From contig CM018916.1 in the NCBI GenBank assembly GCA_009663005.1, positions 7,481,358-7,496,357 of the forward strand: 15,000 bases of DNA, given 5' to 3'. The position numbers and the translations under genes were made by a program. Shown here piece after piece: positions 1-8,689 of the stretch (positions within the stretch are counted from its first letter, which is position 1; every line of letters begins with the position of its first letter). The notes beneath the pieces were generated by a model. It saw only the letters and a list, made by a program, of their open reading frames with translations, was not told the DNA's origin and made no database searches. Source of the stretch: Actinidia chinensis (lineage: Eukaryota; Streptophyta; Magnoliopsida; Ericales; Actinidiaceae).

Positions 1-31
1 TGCGAGAGGGTAAGAATTACCTCTCTCTCTA

Positions 32-208
32 GGCCCTGTTTGCGGTAACAAAAAAAATAGATATATTTTCACATTTAGATAAAAAAGTAAAATAGAAAAA
101 AAAAAATATAAATAAAAGATCCCCTATAACTTTTGAACACCTGTGTAACTCCCCAAAAACAAAGTTATCCCAAGACACCCAAAAAAAAAACCTGCCCCAA
201 ACGAGACC
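32..208 (+). mobile_element. MITE-like repeat, copy 1 (GGCCCTGTTTG family)
   Basis: The segment opens with GGCCCTGTTTGCGG and closes with a sequence whose reverse complement is GGTCTCGTTTGGGG, so the ends form an imperfect inverted repeat matching at about 10 of 14 positions. The interior is A-rich and non-coding. It is clearly related to 6424-6556 and to the split copy at 2665-2769 plus 3911-3985: all share a 'gattaaaaaagtaaaat' stretch and a 'ctcctatag..cctgtaaact' stretch in variant form. Similarity to the split copy continues about 40 bp past position 208, so the repeated unit may be larger than the inverted ends suggest. No clean target duplication is visible, so the superfamily is left open. 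Ends of this sort are common in plant MITEs. Confidence 0.5.
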
Positions 209-600
209 TTCTCAGCTCTCGCTCCAATTTTTCGATTTCACTTTAGTTTTCTCTCTCAATACGAGACAAAAATAAAGTTTTACAAAAACTATCTTCTGTA
301 GCAAAACCCTAAATGTATAACATTAAATGAGATTTAGAGTTGATTCAGGGAATACATGTGTTTGTTGGTTGAAGCCTGGAGGAAGGGAACAAGAAAGAGA
401 TCTCAAACACGGGGGAAAATACATAAAACGTTGACATAACTGACGGCGGCATGAAATAGTGCGGAAAGGAACCGAGTCATTAATGCCTGCTGGTAATATG
501 CTTAAAAAAAATTGGTTAAAATTTGTCGACATCATGCTATTATTAGCAATTGACATAAAGTCAACAAATTGTTTTCCGTAAATAAATATCACATGTTTAT
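209..600. other. Intergenic stretch, no gene seen
   Basis: The first 50 bases resemble 3950-3990 and belong to the same duplicated context as the MITE-like copies. The rest is AT-rich with no recognisable product in any frame. A 96-residue minus-strand open frame (323-613) has no domain I recognise and no compositional sign of coding. Confidence 0.5.
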
Positions 601-601
601 A

Positions 602-1082
602 CCCGTGATACACGAGGTTAGCTAATTGATTTTCATATATAAAATCAAGTGTGTAGTATTTATACTAGGGATAGCGATCCGCGATACAAGAGGATAAAAT
701 ATTTTTTAACAAAATAATATTTTTTAAATATTAGTTAATTGGTTTTTTAAATAAATATCAAATGTGTAATATATGTAGAGAGAGAGTGCTGAATCCAAAG
801 GGATGGCCCATCACCGTAAAAATTTCAAAAAATCTTAATCCAACAGGGGACGAAGTGGTATGAGGGTAATTTCGTCATTAAACTGGACATACGAACACGG
901 ATGAATGGTTGCGGAAAACAAATGGACGACGGATGAATGGCCCGTGAAGCATTCAAACCATCCCCCTTCCCCCCAAAAAAACAAACGCGTAATGTTTATA
1001 CGAGTGTCCTTATACTCTATCTCATCGTCATCCATAAAAGATGACTAACAGATGACCCCTAATACAAGAGGTTTTAATGTGG
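602..1082 (+). repeat. Diverged units of the satellite-like 'TGATACAAGAGG' family
   Basis: This region contains several versions of a module that recurs through the window. In order, the module reads: GATACAAGAGGTTAAAA, then 'tttttaacaaaataat', then 'taaatattagctaatt', then 'aaatatcaaatgtgtaat', then a GA-rich stretch of the form 'gagagagtg.tg.a.ccaaa'. The best example is 682-800. Another half-unit lies at 985-1082 ('gtaatgtttatacgagtgtcc', then 'gatga' repeats and 'aatacaagaggtt'). The same order is found cleanly in the array at 10671 onward. There is no coding content; the 66-residue minus-strand frame at 835-1035 is accidental. Confidence 0.6.
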
Positions 1083-2275
1083 TATAACTTTGAAATACAT
1101 TATTTTTTTAATTTTTTTTAACAAGAATCAATTGGTTTGGTCATGCCTAATGAAACATCGACTGACGAAGTTTTTTAATTGCGTTCATCTCAAACTTTAG
1201 AATTTAATTTATTATAATTAAAACTAAAAAAATTATTTTATTATTGATGTCTACCTCTACGTTTATTTGTAATTTTGTTTTTCTTACAAAAATATCAAAT
1301 GTGTAATGTATATAGGAAATAAAATTATAGAATTTAATTTGTTATTGATATCAAATCTAAGTTGTTTTTTTGTAATTTTTTCAAAGATTTTTAAATATAA
1401 ATAATTTTGTGTAAATGTTAGCTAATTGTTTTTATTGAAAAATGCAAATTGTGTAATATACACACAAACACATATCCTCTAAATCCCTCTACGTCTCTAA
1501 TATCATATAAGAAATGATTAGCAATTGACACTTGACACGTGATACATAGGATTAAAAAGATTTTTAACAAAATAATTTATTTAAAAATGTTAACTAATTA
1601 TTTTTCTTAGAATAAGTATCACCGTGTAATATATATAACTAATGGACCAGAGGATAGAGGCTACGGACGATCACCATAAACAAAGTTGAGTTTCAATTTT
1701 ATTGTAATATTAATTATGGATATTATTTAATTACAAAGTTGAAATTAATGTTATATTTTACTCATGATCTATGAAATTTTGTATATACATTCATCTCTTC
1801 AAAATTATAAAATTCTGTGATCTATAAATGCAAATGTCCCATCTCTGTCTCGTCATTCTGACCAATAGTTGAACCATGATACAAGATGCTAGAAAGATTT
1901 TTTAAAATCCTCATTTTTCACCAAAAATCAAAAAAATAATTTTAACATTATATATATACACGTGATGGAACCGAGGATGGCGGCTAGGGGCAATTACCAC
2001 ATCAAAGTTAAATCCCAATTTTATAGAAAAATTAACCACAAATATTTTCAAATTATAAAATTGAAATTAGTGTTATATTATTATATTTTATACATGAGAT
2101 ACAAAATTTGTGGTTTGTATGTACATTTGCTTCTTCAAAATTATAAAATTCCATGAGATGTAAATGCACATGTCCCCTATATGTCTCGTCATTATGACCG
2201 GCAGTTGAACCATGATACATAAGGCTAGAAAGATTTTTAACAAAACAAATTTGAATAAATTTCCTTGACATCTCT
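1083..2275 (+). repeat. Large diverged direct repeat, copy 1 (partner 13311-14155)
   Basis: Sequence order in this block is repeated at 13311-14155 in the same orientation. Shared landmarks are 'gtcatgcctaatgaaac' (matched by 'gtcaagcctactaaaac'), 'tagaatttaatttattataatt', 'tgttattgat.tcaaa', 'gttagctaattgttttt', 'gtgtaatatacacacaa', and the ~322 bp terminal unit. Copy 1 carries that terminal unit twice and copy 2 only once. Both copies lack coding potential. The divergence, with many substitutions and small indels, implies an old duplication or independent members of one repeat family. Confidence 0.65.
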
Positions 2276-2280
2276 TTAAA
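1640..2280 (+). repeat. Two tandem ~322 bp repeat units
   Basis: Unit a begins near 1640 ('taatggaccagaggatagaggctac') and unit b near 1962 ('gatggaaccgaggatggcggctag'), an offset of about 322 bp. Both continue with an AT-rich middle ('aaattgaaattagtgttatatt'-like), 'ttcaaaattataaaattc.gtga', 'aaatgca.atgtccc', 'tctcgtcatt.tgacc..agttgaaccatgataca', and 'gctagaaagattttt'. A third copy lies at 13843-14155. An open frame of 64 residues at 1962-2156 and one of 86 residues on the minus strand at 2053-2313 fall inside this repeat and are not genes. Confidence 0.7.
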
Positions 2281-2295
2281 AAAAAAAAAAAAAAA
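2278..2295 (+). repeat. Poly-A tract of 18
   Basis: An uninterrupted run of 18 A bases directly follows the second ~322 bp unit. It could be a slippage-expanded tract or the tail of a retroposed sequence. No flanking target duplication was evident, so I treat it as a simple repeat. Confidence 0.8.
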
Positions 2296-2662
2296 TCTCA
2301 ACACACCCACCATTAACTAATGGGATATATCTTTTTCTCAATAAATCTAACTTGTCTTAAATTTTCTAATGAAATCAATTATTTTTAATTGAAATATTAA
2401 AGCCCTAATTAGGACAATCTCGTCATTTCTAAAAAAAAAAAACTTGGGGAGAATTTGATAATAGTTTCAAAAGTAAAAAAAGATCTTTGCTGGTTTAATA
2501 AAAATTATAAGGGAAGTGATTGTATTTGTGAAAAATATAAAATGATGTCAGTGAAATTTTCCCAATAAAGTTTTGTAAAAGTTAGTTAATTATTTTACTT
2601 AAAAAAATATCAAATGTGTAATATAAATATCAAATAATTTTTAATGAATAAATTTTTTAAAT
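2296..2662. other. AT-rich intergenic stretch with one repeat fragment
   Basis: There is no gene. A short fragment at about 2567-2632 ('gttttgtaaaagttagttaatta' through 'atatcaaatgtgtaatata') belongs to the same satellite-like family as 682-800 and 10671 onward. The remainder shows nothing recognisable. Confidence 0.5.
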
Positions 2663-2664
2663 TA

Positions 2665-2769
2665 TATTATTTTTTTCTTCACATTAATAGATTAAAAAAG
2701 TAAAATGAAAAAAAAAACACTCTAAATAAAAGTTCTCCTATAGTTATACTTCCTGTAAACTCATAATTA
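2665..2769 (+). mobile_element. MITE-like repeat, copy 2, left part
   Basis: The piece runs through 'gattaaaaaagtaaaatg', 'cactctaaataaaag', 'tctcctatagttatac' and 'ctgtaaact', matching 32-160 and 6445-6540. Its initial GGCCCTGTTTG end is not recognisable. The match stops at about 2765, where the GGTTCAA element begins, and resumes at about 3911. This copy was therefore split by a later insertion. Confidence 0.5.
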
Positions 2770-3295
2770 TCAGAACTGAACTGGACATTGAACCGTTCAA
2801 AGTACCGGTTCAACGGTTCACTGGTTCAACCATGATTCAACCAGTCTTATATTAAGTTAAAAATTAAAAAAGATATTTTTTTTTACCCATTCACTACTAT
2901 ATAAGTATTTTAAAAGGTATTATAAAAACATATTTAAAGTATCAAACTATTACATGAAATATTACTAATTGCAACTCATTATATTAATTTTTAAAATATT
3001 CTTAGAAAAAAATGGGCCATAGGTTTAAATTATATATCTATCGTGAATAATAATAATAGTAAATTAATCATAATAAAAAAAAATTAAAAAAATTATAAAT
3101 TGAAAAAATTTTTGGGTCCAAACTGCAAAAATTACAACTTTAATTATCTGTTAAAAAATCGACCGGTCAACTAGTTCAAATCCGGTCATTGTATTTCGTA
3201 ATAAAATATATATTTACCGAACCGATTTAGTGCACGATTCAGTTTTTAAAACTGGTTATAACCGATCGATTCGGATGGTTTGATAAACGATGTAA
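2763..3295 (+). mobile_element. GGTTCAA/AACCGG-rich element, copy A
   Basis: The left end has clustered GTTCAA/CGGTTC motifs (2790-2840). The middle is AT-rich and the right end carries inverted motifs (ACCGGTC, AACCGAT). It aligns in order with copy B: 'ttcactggttcaa', 'acccattca.ctactat', 'catgaaatattactaattgcaactcatta', 'gg.ttaaattatatat', 'gggtccaaactg.caa', 'aattatctgttaaaaaatcgaccgg'. The ends are inverted-repeat-like: the left reads ATAATTATCAGAACTGAACT and the right, reverse-complemented, is AACCGG-rich. It has no coding capacity, so it is a non-autonomous element or satellite-like unit of unassigned superfamily. Confidence 0.6.
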
Positions 3296-3325
3296 AACTT
3301 CACCCAAAAAAAAGAGTATCCAAAG

Positions 3326-3911
3326 CATAGTTAGCAGAATCGAACGAAAACATGAACCGTCAAAATACCGCGTGTTTCAAACAGTTCACTGGTTCAATCA
3401 CGGTTCAACTGGTCATATAAGTTAATGAATAATGAAAAAATATTTTCTTCATTATAGAATAATAAAATAATTTTTTTACCCATTCAACTATTATGTAGGA
3501 ATTTAAAGGTGATTATAGAAATATATTAAAAAGTATCAAAAGTCTTACATGAAATATTACTAATTGCAACTCATTATTATAATTTTCAACTACTTTGAAA
3601 AAATTAGCAAATGGGTTTAAATTATATATTATATGAGTAATAACTAATAGTAAAAAAAAATATAGTAAAAAAAAATATAAAAAAATCAAAATTCACCATT
3701 TCAATTCAAAATTTTGGGGCCAAACTGGCAACAATTAAAATTTTAATTATCTATTAAAAAATCGACCGGTTCAACAGGTTAAAAAAATTGGCCGGTTCAA
3801 CCGGTTCAATATGGTTCGTTTGTATTTTCGGTTAAAATATATTACTGAACCGATGTAGGTCGGTTCCCAATTGACCGTCCGGTTCGGGTCCAGTTTTTTA
3901 AGAACTATGAT
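3326..3911 (+). mobile_element. GGTTCAA/AACCGG-rich element, copy B
   Basis: This is a second direct copy, offset about 563 bp from copy A. It begins CATAGTTAGCAGAATCGAAC. Its final bases, read in reverse complement, give ATCATAGTTCTTAAAAAACT followed by GGACCCGAACCGG, so both ends share a CATAGTT..GAAC..AACCG pattern. The ~30 bp separating A from B ('gtaaaacttcacccaaaaaa' onward) resemble the sequence just right of B ('ccaaattacaccaaaaaaatcc'). This suggests the pair arose by tandem duplication of element plus flank. No open frame is present. Confidence 0.6.
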
Positions 3912-3985
3912 CCAAATTACACCAAAAAAATCCTGCCCAAGTGAGACCTTCCCCAGCCTCTCTCCTCTCTAATTTTTCAGATTTC
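3911..3985 (+). mobile_element. MITE-like repeat, copy 2, right part
   Basis: The segment 'acaccaaaaaaatcctgcccaa', 'gtgagaccttccccagc', 'tctaatttttcagatttca' matches 175-240 of copy 1. It is the right portion of the copy interrupted at 2763-3911. Confidence 0.5.
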
Positions 3986-5434
3986 AGCATTCTCTTGGAA
4001 TTTTGGTAGGTTTCTCACTTATAGAGGTCAATTAAGAAGATTTCTTTTGAAGATAAACTCCTCCCATTATAGTTCAATTAAAAAACTACAACACACTTGG
4101 TAGGCGGCGAATCTTTCTCCTTGACGAATCTTTCTTAAAGAGATTGCATTTGCATAACTCAGATCATAATTCTGTTTGTATCTTATTCCTACTTTTTTTT
4201 TTTGTAATTATAATTTAGTTTACTTTATATGCAATTGCTATCAATGACAATCATTAATTGGAATTATGTGTTCGCCGTAAATTTTTTTTCAACAAACTTA
4301 AGAAAAATTTTGATCTCGTGATCGACAATTAAATTCTAAAAAATAATTTTTGTTCGGGTATTATATTTGAATTGCAGGAATGATACCATGAACTTGTTTT
4401 AAAACTATTTTTTAATGTATTGCAAATTCAGTATTTTTACAAATTTAGAATTTTTCAGAATCTATATTTGGAAAAAAAATTATTTTGATTTTTCAAAAAA
4501 CTTTATAATTCTGTTATTTTTTTGCATAAATCTCCAAACAGACTCATCACTGAACACTGCAGAATTAGGGCTGCAGAAAAAGTTATCCTGAGTGCCTAAA
4601 TATTTTTCACCTTAATTTCAGGATACTTGACTATATGGTAAAGGCAATAATAATGAATATCGATCATGATTTTGAAAAAATAAAAATTCCCAACTGTATT
4701 TAAGATTTTTTTTCTGGTCATGGAGGAAACCAGTATGGTTCATGGAATTCTTGTGTTGTGTATTCACATCGGCTCACGTTAGCATAGGATTCTCAAGGGA
4801 AACAGAACAAACATAGGCTACATAGCTATATATCCTAGTCATAGATTAGTCGCAGCTCGACTGGTATATTGTCTGCTTCTATTTGTGAAAATAACTTTTT
4901 TTTTTTTCTAAAAAAAGAAATTTTTATTATGGTTCAGAAATTGTTTTAGACAGAAGGGGATAACTACGAATTGTGTCTGCTTCTATTTGTGAAAAGAACT
5001 TTTCATCCCATGTCTTTTAGTAAATAATGTTTTAACCCCTCGGTGGTCAGCCATGCGCGGCTTGACCTCGATTAATTGATGTTGAGATGAGAGGCTATAT
5101 CCTTAGGCGACGTGCACGGTTGACCTTTATTGAACAAAGTAGATGAGGCTTCTCTGTTTAACTGAACCACGGCGAACTTACAAGGTTTAATTGGTTGAAC
5201 CAAGGTAGGTTGAGGACAACGAAGAATATAAAAAGTTTTGCAACAAAATATATTTGTATAAATAGTTATAATAAATTATTTTTGGGGAAATGATTATCTT
5301 ACACTGGGCTCAGTATGTATATCTTTACCTCCAAAATAATGAGTGCATAAATCATATCCAATATGGTATTATTTCTTGCTACTCCTATTTGGAGTGTAGA
5401 TATCAATTATAAGAGTGCGAAAATTAATTACCTT
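3986..5434. other. Mostly unique intergenic DNA
   Basis: No open frame of note and no domain was seen. The start is pyrimidine-rich and leader-like, but no coding sequence follows. The interval 5040-5220 has higher GC ('cggtggtcagccatgcgcgg') and a few GGTTGAACC motifs. I can assign no function to any of it. Confidence 0.5.
4870..5004 (+). repeat. Short direct repeat, 104 bp apart
   Basis: 'tgtctgcttctatttgtgaa' followed by 'aa.aacttttc/t' occurs at 4870-4899 and again at 4974-5003, nearly identical. The intervening sequence is not itself duplicated. It could be the footprint of an insertion bordered by a long duplication or a remnant of a tandem repeat. No element structure was recognised between the copies. 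Confidence 0.65.
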
Positions 5435-5645
5435 ATTTTTCTTAAATAAATATCAAGTGTAATAGAGAGAGAGTGATGGAACCAAAGAGAGAGAGCGCCA
5501 ATAAAAGGCTTGCTGGTAGCCTTCTCAAAAAAACAAAAAATGTGTTACATTTGTACAAGTGTCCCTTCTTGTCTCATCCTCGTCCTATAAGAGATGATGC
5601 CCGTATACAAGAGGTTAAATTCAATAAATATTAGATAATTGTTTT
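5435..5645 (+). repeat. Satellite-like family unit, degraded
   Basis: The order matches the 10671 array: 'aaataaatatcaagtgtaat', then 'gagagagtgatggaaccaaa', 'gagagagagc', then 'tacatttgtacaagtgtccc', 'tgtctcatcctcgtcctata', 'agagatgat', 'tacaagaggttaaa', 'aatattagataattg'. It is one full unit with internal deletions, isolated from the main array by over 5 kb. Confidence 0.65.
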
Positions 5646-5712
5646 TCTTTTTGAATTCAAAAAACTATCTCCCACTATTTAAGGTTGAAATCAATTTGAA
5701 TTAATCCAATGA

Positions 5713-5744
<32 letters not shown>

Positions 5745-6200
5745 TCAAAATTATCACTTTCTTATTTTCAAATATGTAGTTTCTGTATAAGTTATGATCC
5801 AATGAATAATTTTTTTTAAAAGTTGGCAGATATTTTACTCATGAAATTTTTTAGTGGGACCCACATAAAAAAATTAAAACACCCGTTTTCTTTGCTATTC
5901 ATGTGGGATGTGTTGGGGATTGATGAAAAGTTTTGATTATTGATCAAAAAGTGCTATCTTATTTATTAGTTTTATGATAAGAGTGCAAATATATAAGAAA
6001 ATTATGGAATTGGGTAGAGAAAAAGAGGGGGGAGGGGGAGAGAATTTTTAAAATTTGAAAGGCGGGGGAGCACAAGAAACCCCCCCCCCCCCCCCCCAAA
6101 ACAAATGCGAAAAAAAGTATAAAATATTAATTAATCTATAAAAAAAATTTACTAAATAATCTTTTTTTTAATAGTGCCCAGGCATGGACAATTACTAGTG
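5646..6200. other. AT-rich intergenic stretch with homopolymer tracts
   Basis: No gene or recognisable element is visible. The G-rich and poly-C tracts inside it are listed separately. Confidence 0.45.
6027..6097 (+). repeat. G-rich tract followed by an 18-base poly-C run
   Basis: G-runs at 6027-6039 (six then five G) and 6062-6068 are followed by an uninterrupted run of 18 C at 6080-6097. The G tracts can pair with the C run on the same strand as a hairpin. The minus strand of the C run is an 18-G tract able to form a quadruplex. Homopolymers this long are unstable, and the exact count may reflect assembly or sequencing error. Confidence 0.7.
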
Positions 6201-6258
6201 TGTAATAAAGGGAGAGAGTGATGGACCCAGAGAGAGAGACAATAAAGGGTTGAACTCT
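6195..6258 (+). repeat. Satellite-like family fragment
   Basis: 'gtgtaataaagggagagagt' followed by 'gatggacccagagagagag' and 'caataaagggttgaa' matches the GA-rich join of the satellite-like units at 5457-5515 and 10826-10870. Only this part of the unit remains. Confidence 0.55.
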
Positions 6259-6423
6259 GAGTATGCCTTTTTCTGTACTAATTTTATTTTAATTATTAGG
6301 GTCAAAAATTTTAAATCAAACCGAATTGAATCATGAATAACCAAATGTGTTAACACATTCATGAATCAACAAATTTTTCAGAAAAAAAATGAGGAAATGG
6401 GAGAGTATTGCATGCCTTAGGTA

Positions 6424-6556
6424 GGCCCTGTTTGGATACTAAAAAATATATATTTTTCACATATATAGATTAAAAAGTAAAATTAAAAAAACACCACTCT
6501 AAATAACAGCTCTCCTATAGCTATACTCCTGTAAACTTACCCCCCCAAAACACAAA
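6424..6556 (+). mobile_element. MITE-like repeat, copy 3, right end missing
   Basis: It starts GGCCCTGTTTGGATACTA and proceeds through 'ttttcacatatatagatta', 'aaaagtaaaatt', 'caccactctaaataacagc', 'tctcctatagctatactcct' and 'gtaaactta', in the same order as copy 1. A short C-run then leads into unrelated sequence and no closing inverted end was found. It is the best-preserved left half of the family in this window. Confidence 0.55.
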
Positions 6557-6834
6557 TTTGTTTTAATAAAAAGGGAGAATTACACTGACCTTCCCTGATA
6601 TTTTTTTTTCTTGTAATACACAAAAAAAAGTTATCAGTGGTGTCCTACCTTCCTGAAATTTTAAACAATTACCTGCCACACCCCGTGACACCAATACTTT
6701 TTTACCACTTTCTTAGCCAGTTATGAAATTGAACCAAGAATTGCCCTCGTCTCTCTCTTCTCATTCATCCTCTCTCTCGCTTTTTGCACCCTTTTATTTG
6801 TTCTTTTTTTTATTTTTATTATTAATATTTATTA

Positions 6835-7680
6835 ATCTACCCTTTAATTCAAATTTTTTAATAAAAATAAATTCTCTTTTGTTAACTTTTTTCTTATTTT
6901 TTTTTGTAGCCTTTTATTTTATTGATATTTTATATTTATTATTATTTTTCTTTTAATTACTTGACTGAATTTTATTAATAAAAGCAACAAATTCTCTTTT
7001 TGTAATTTTTTTATTTTTTTCTTTATGTACTCTTTATTTTTTTTTATTTTTTACTTTTATTTATTTTTCTTTAATACCTTTTGATTAATATTTTTTAACA
7101 AAAAATGAATCATTTTTGGCTACTTTTTTTATTTGTTGTATCTTTTTATTGTTTTATTTTATGTGTTTTATTTTTTTTTTAATATCCTTTGGCTATTTTT
7201 TTTAATACCATTTGATTTTTTTCTCTTTTCATCTACTTAGATTTATTTTTTTAATTTTTATACCTAATATCTCCCAAAATGGTATTAAAAAAAAAAGAGA
7301 ATCAAAGGGTATAAAGAAAAAATAAAAAATAAAAAATAAATTCAAAGGGTATTAAAAAAACATAAAAGTGTACCTAAAGACAATTAAAAAAATAACAAAA
7401 AAGTGATTTAATTTTTGTTAAACAATTTAATCAAGGGTATTAAAGAAAAAATAATTAATAAAAATAAAAAAAATAAAGAGTACATTAAAGAAAAAAAAAT
7501 AAAAAAAGGGGATTCATTTTTTTTAACTCCACTTACTCAAAGGGTATTAAAAGAAAAATAATAATAAAATATTTTAAAATATTAAATGAATGAAAGGGTT
7601 TCATAAAAAAAAAATAAGAAAAAAAGTAACCAAAAAAAGAATTTGATTTTTATTAAAAAATATAAATTACAAGGGTTACC
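6835..7680. repeat. Long A/T-rich inverted repeat (foldback), arms ~410 bp
   Basis: The left arm (about 6835-7250) is T-rich and the right arm (about 7270-7680) is A-rich. The right arm in reverse complement follows the left in order. Matched landmarks are: 'ttaataaaaat.aaattct' near the outer ends; 'tattattatttttctttta'; 'tttctttatgtactctttat'; 'tttctttaatacc..ttgattaa' with 'ttaacaaaaa'; and near the centre 'aataccatttgatt' facing 'aatcaaagggtat'. The loop is small, about 20-40 bp. The right arm shows a repeated 'caaagggtattaaa' motif. It has no coding capacity: a 77-residue frame at 6723-6956 is only poly-T translated as Phe/Leu. It could be a foldback element or two elements in head-to-head orientation. 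Confidence 0.7.
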
Positions 7681-8390
7681 TTAGAGAGTAGGTTACTTAT
7701 TTGCGTTTGTGTTGCGATACACTCTCGTTCGGGGTTCACTTAGGGCTAGTTGGATTTAATCTTGTATGTTTCATCATGACTGATTAGCAATTAGAACCTT
7801 GTAAGTATTTATTAATTGTAATTAAGTTTATTTAATAAGTATAGGCTAAACCCATGGATGTATGTTTGTAGTCAAAAAAAAATAGTTTTTCTGTGAAATT
7901 TAACGATTGAAAAAAGGTTCAAATGGTTGAGAAAAGTTCAACCGGTTGAGAGCAAAAGTTTCAATCGGCAGTTGTGGTGGTTAGAGTAGACACTTTGAAT
8001 GAAAAAATGCGAGGAACTCAGCTTTTTTGTCCAAACATTCGATCCCTGTTTTAGGCCATCTAACATTAGAATTGAAGAATGCTATATAAAAGCAAAATTG
8101 TAGGTATTTGAAATAGCTATCCAACGTGTGCCATTGAATCGACCTAAAATATTTTTTGTATGAAGAGAAGTGATGGTTCAAAAAATACGATTAGCTAATT
8201 TTTGATAACAAATAGCTAACATGGTTGATTCTTGATCTTAAAAAAATGGCATCCTCCCCTGCCATTATTTCATGGTATTTTGAAATTTAACAGGGATAGA
8301 GCCTAACACCCATCCTAGAGTATTTAGACACTTTTTAAATCGTAAAATATGGAATCTAAAACAAAAGAAAAATTCATGAAGTTACCTTGT
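7681..8390. other. Intergenic stretch, no gene identified
   Basis: Moderate-complexity sequence. A 66-residue minus-strand frame (7981-8181) matches no family I recognise, and nothing marks it as coding. GGTTGAGAAAAGTTCAACCG around 7920-7950 resembles ends of the GGTTCAA element but cannot be extended. Confidence 0.4.
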
Positions 8391-8411
8391 GAAATCGTTG
8401 AGGATTTCTAA

Positions 8412-8508
8412 ACATTTTCCTTTCTTCTTTCTCCATTTCTTCTTCTTCTTCCTATCTCTCGTACTCTTAGAGCTACTACCCTCTCTTTTCCTCATCCTTA
8501 TTTCTCTC

Positions 8509-8547
<39 letters not shown>

Positions 8548-8548
8548 G
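8412..8548 (+). repeat. Pyrimidine tract with (TC)n microsatellite
   Basis: The + strand is nearly all C/T for about 130 bp, ending in a TC/CT microsatellite at 8506-8548. Overlapping open frames on both strands (8389-8670 plus, 8382-8573 minus) translate this as Leu/Ser/Phe-rich or Arg/Lys/Glu-rich low-complexity peptide and are not genes. Tracts like this occur in plant core promoters and 5' leaders, but no coding sequence follows. Confidence 0.8.
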
Positions 8549-8590
8549 CTGGTGTGAGGGCAAGTCTTAGCATTTATGCTGGGACAACAT

Positions 8591-8615
8591 GGGGTGAGGG
8601 AGTGGGTGATGGGGT
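8591..8615 (+). other. G-quadruplex-forming sequence
   Basis: Four G-runs of three or four bases are separated by loops of three to four bases (GGGG-TGA-GGG-AGT-GGG-TGAT-GGGG). This satisfies the classical G3+N1-7 pattern on the + strand and lies 43 bp after the pyrimidine tract. Folding is predicted from the pattern only. Confidence 0.6.
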
Positions 8616-8689
8616 GGTTAGGAGATTTGTGGGATTTGACTTACATGATATGGTTGATTTGATCAAATAATAACACATGGATTGATTTA

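Noticed and set aside
1962..2313. 64 aa plus and 86 aa minus open frames
   Set aside because: They sit within the ~322 bp repeat unit, and the sister units at 1640 and 13843 do not preserve the frames.
3950..4000. Pyrimidine-rich stretch as the 5' leader of a gene starting in 3990-5000
   Set aside because: No open frame, splice pattern or domain follows, and the same stretch occurs at 205-250 as part of a repeat.
6723..6956. 77 aa hydrophobic open frame resembling a membrane peptide
   Set aside because: It is Phe/Leu-rich only because it reads the poly-T left arm of the foldback. No start context or homology supports it.
7981..8181. 66 aa minus-strand frame with fairly normal composition
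   Set aside because: No recognisable domain, no splice or promoter context, and it is short enough to occur by chance. Kept only as unassigned intergenic DNA.
8382..8670. Opposing frames: a 93 aa Leu/Phe-rich one with a signal-peptide look and a 63 aa Arg/Lys/Glu-rich one
   Set aside because: Both are translations of the same pyrimidine tract and TC microsatellite. Low complexity explains each one.
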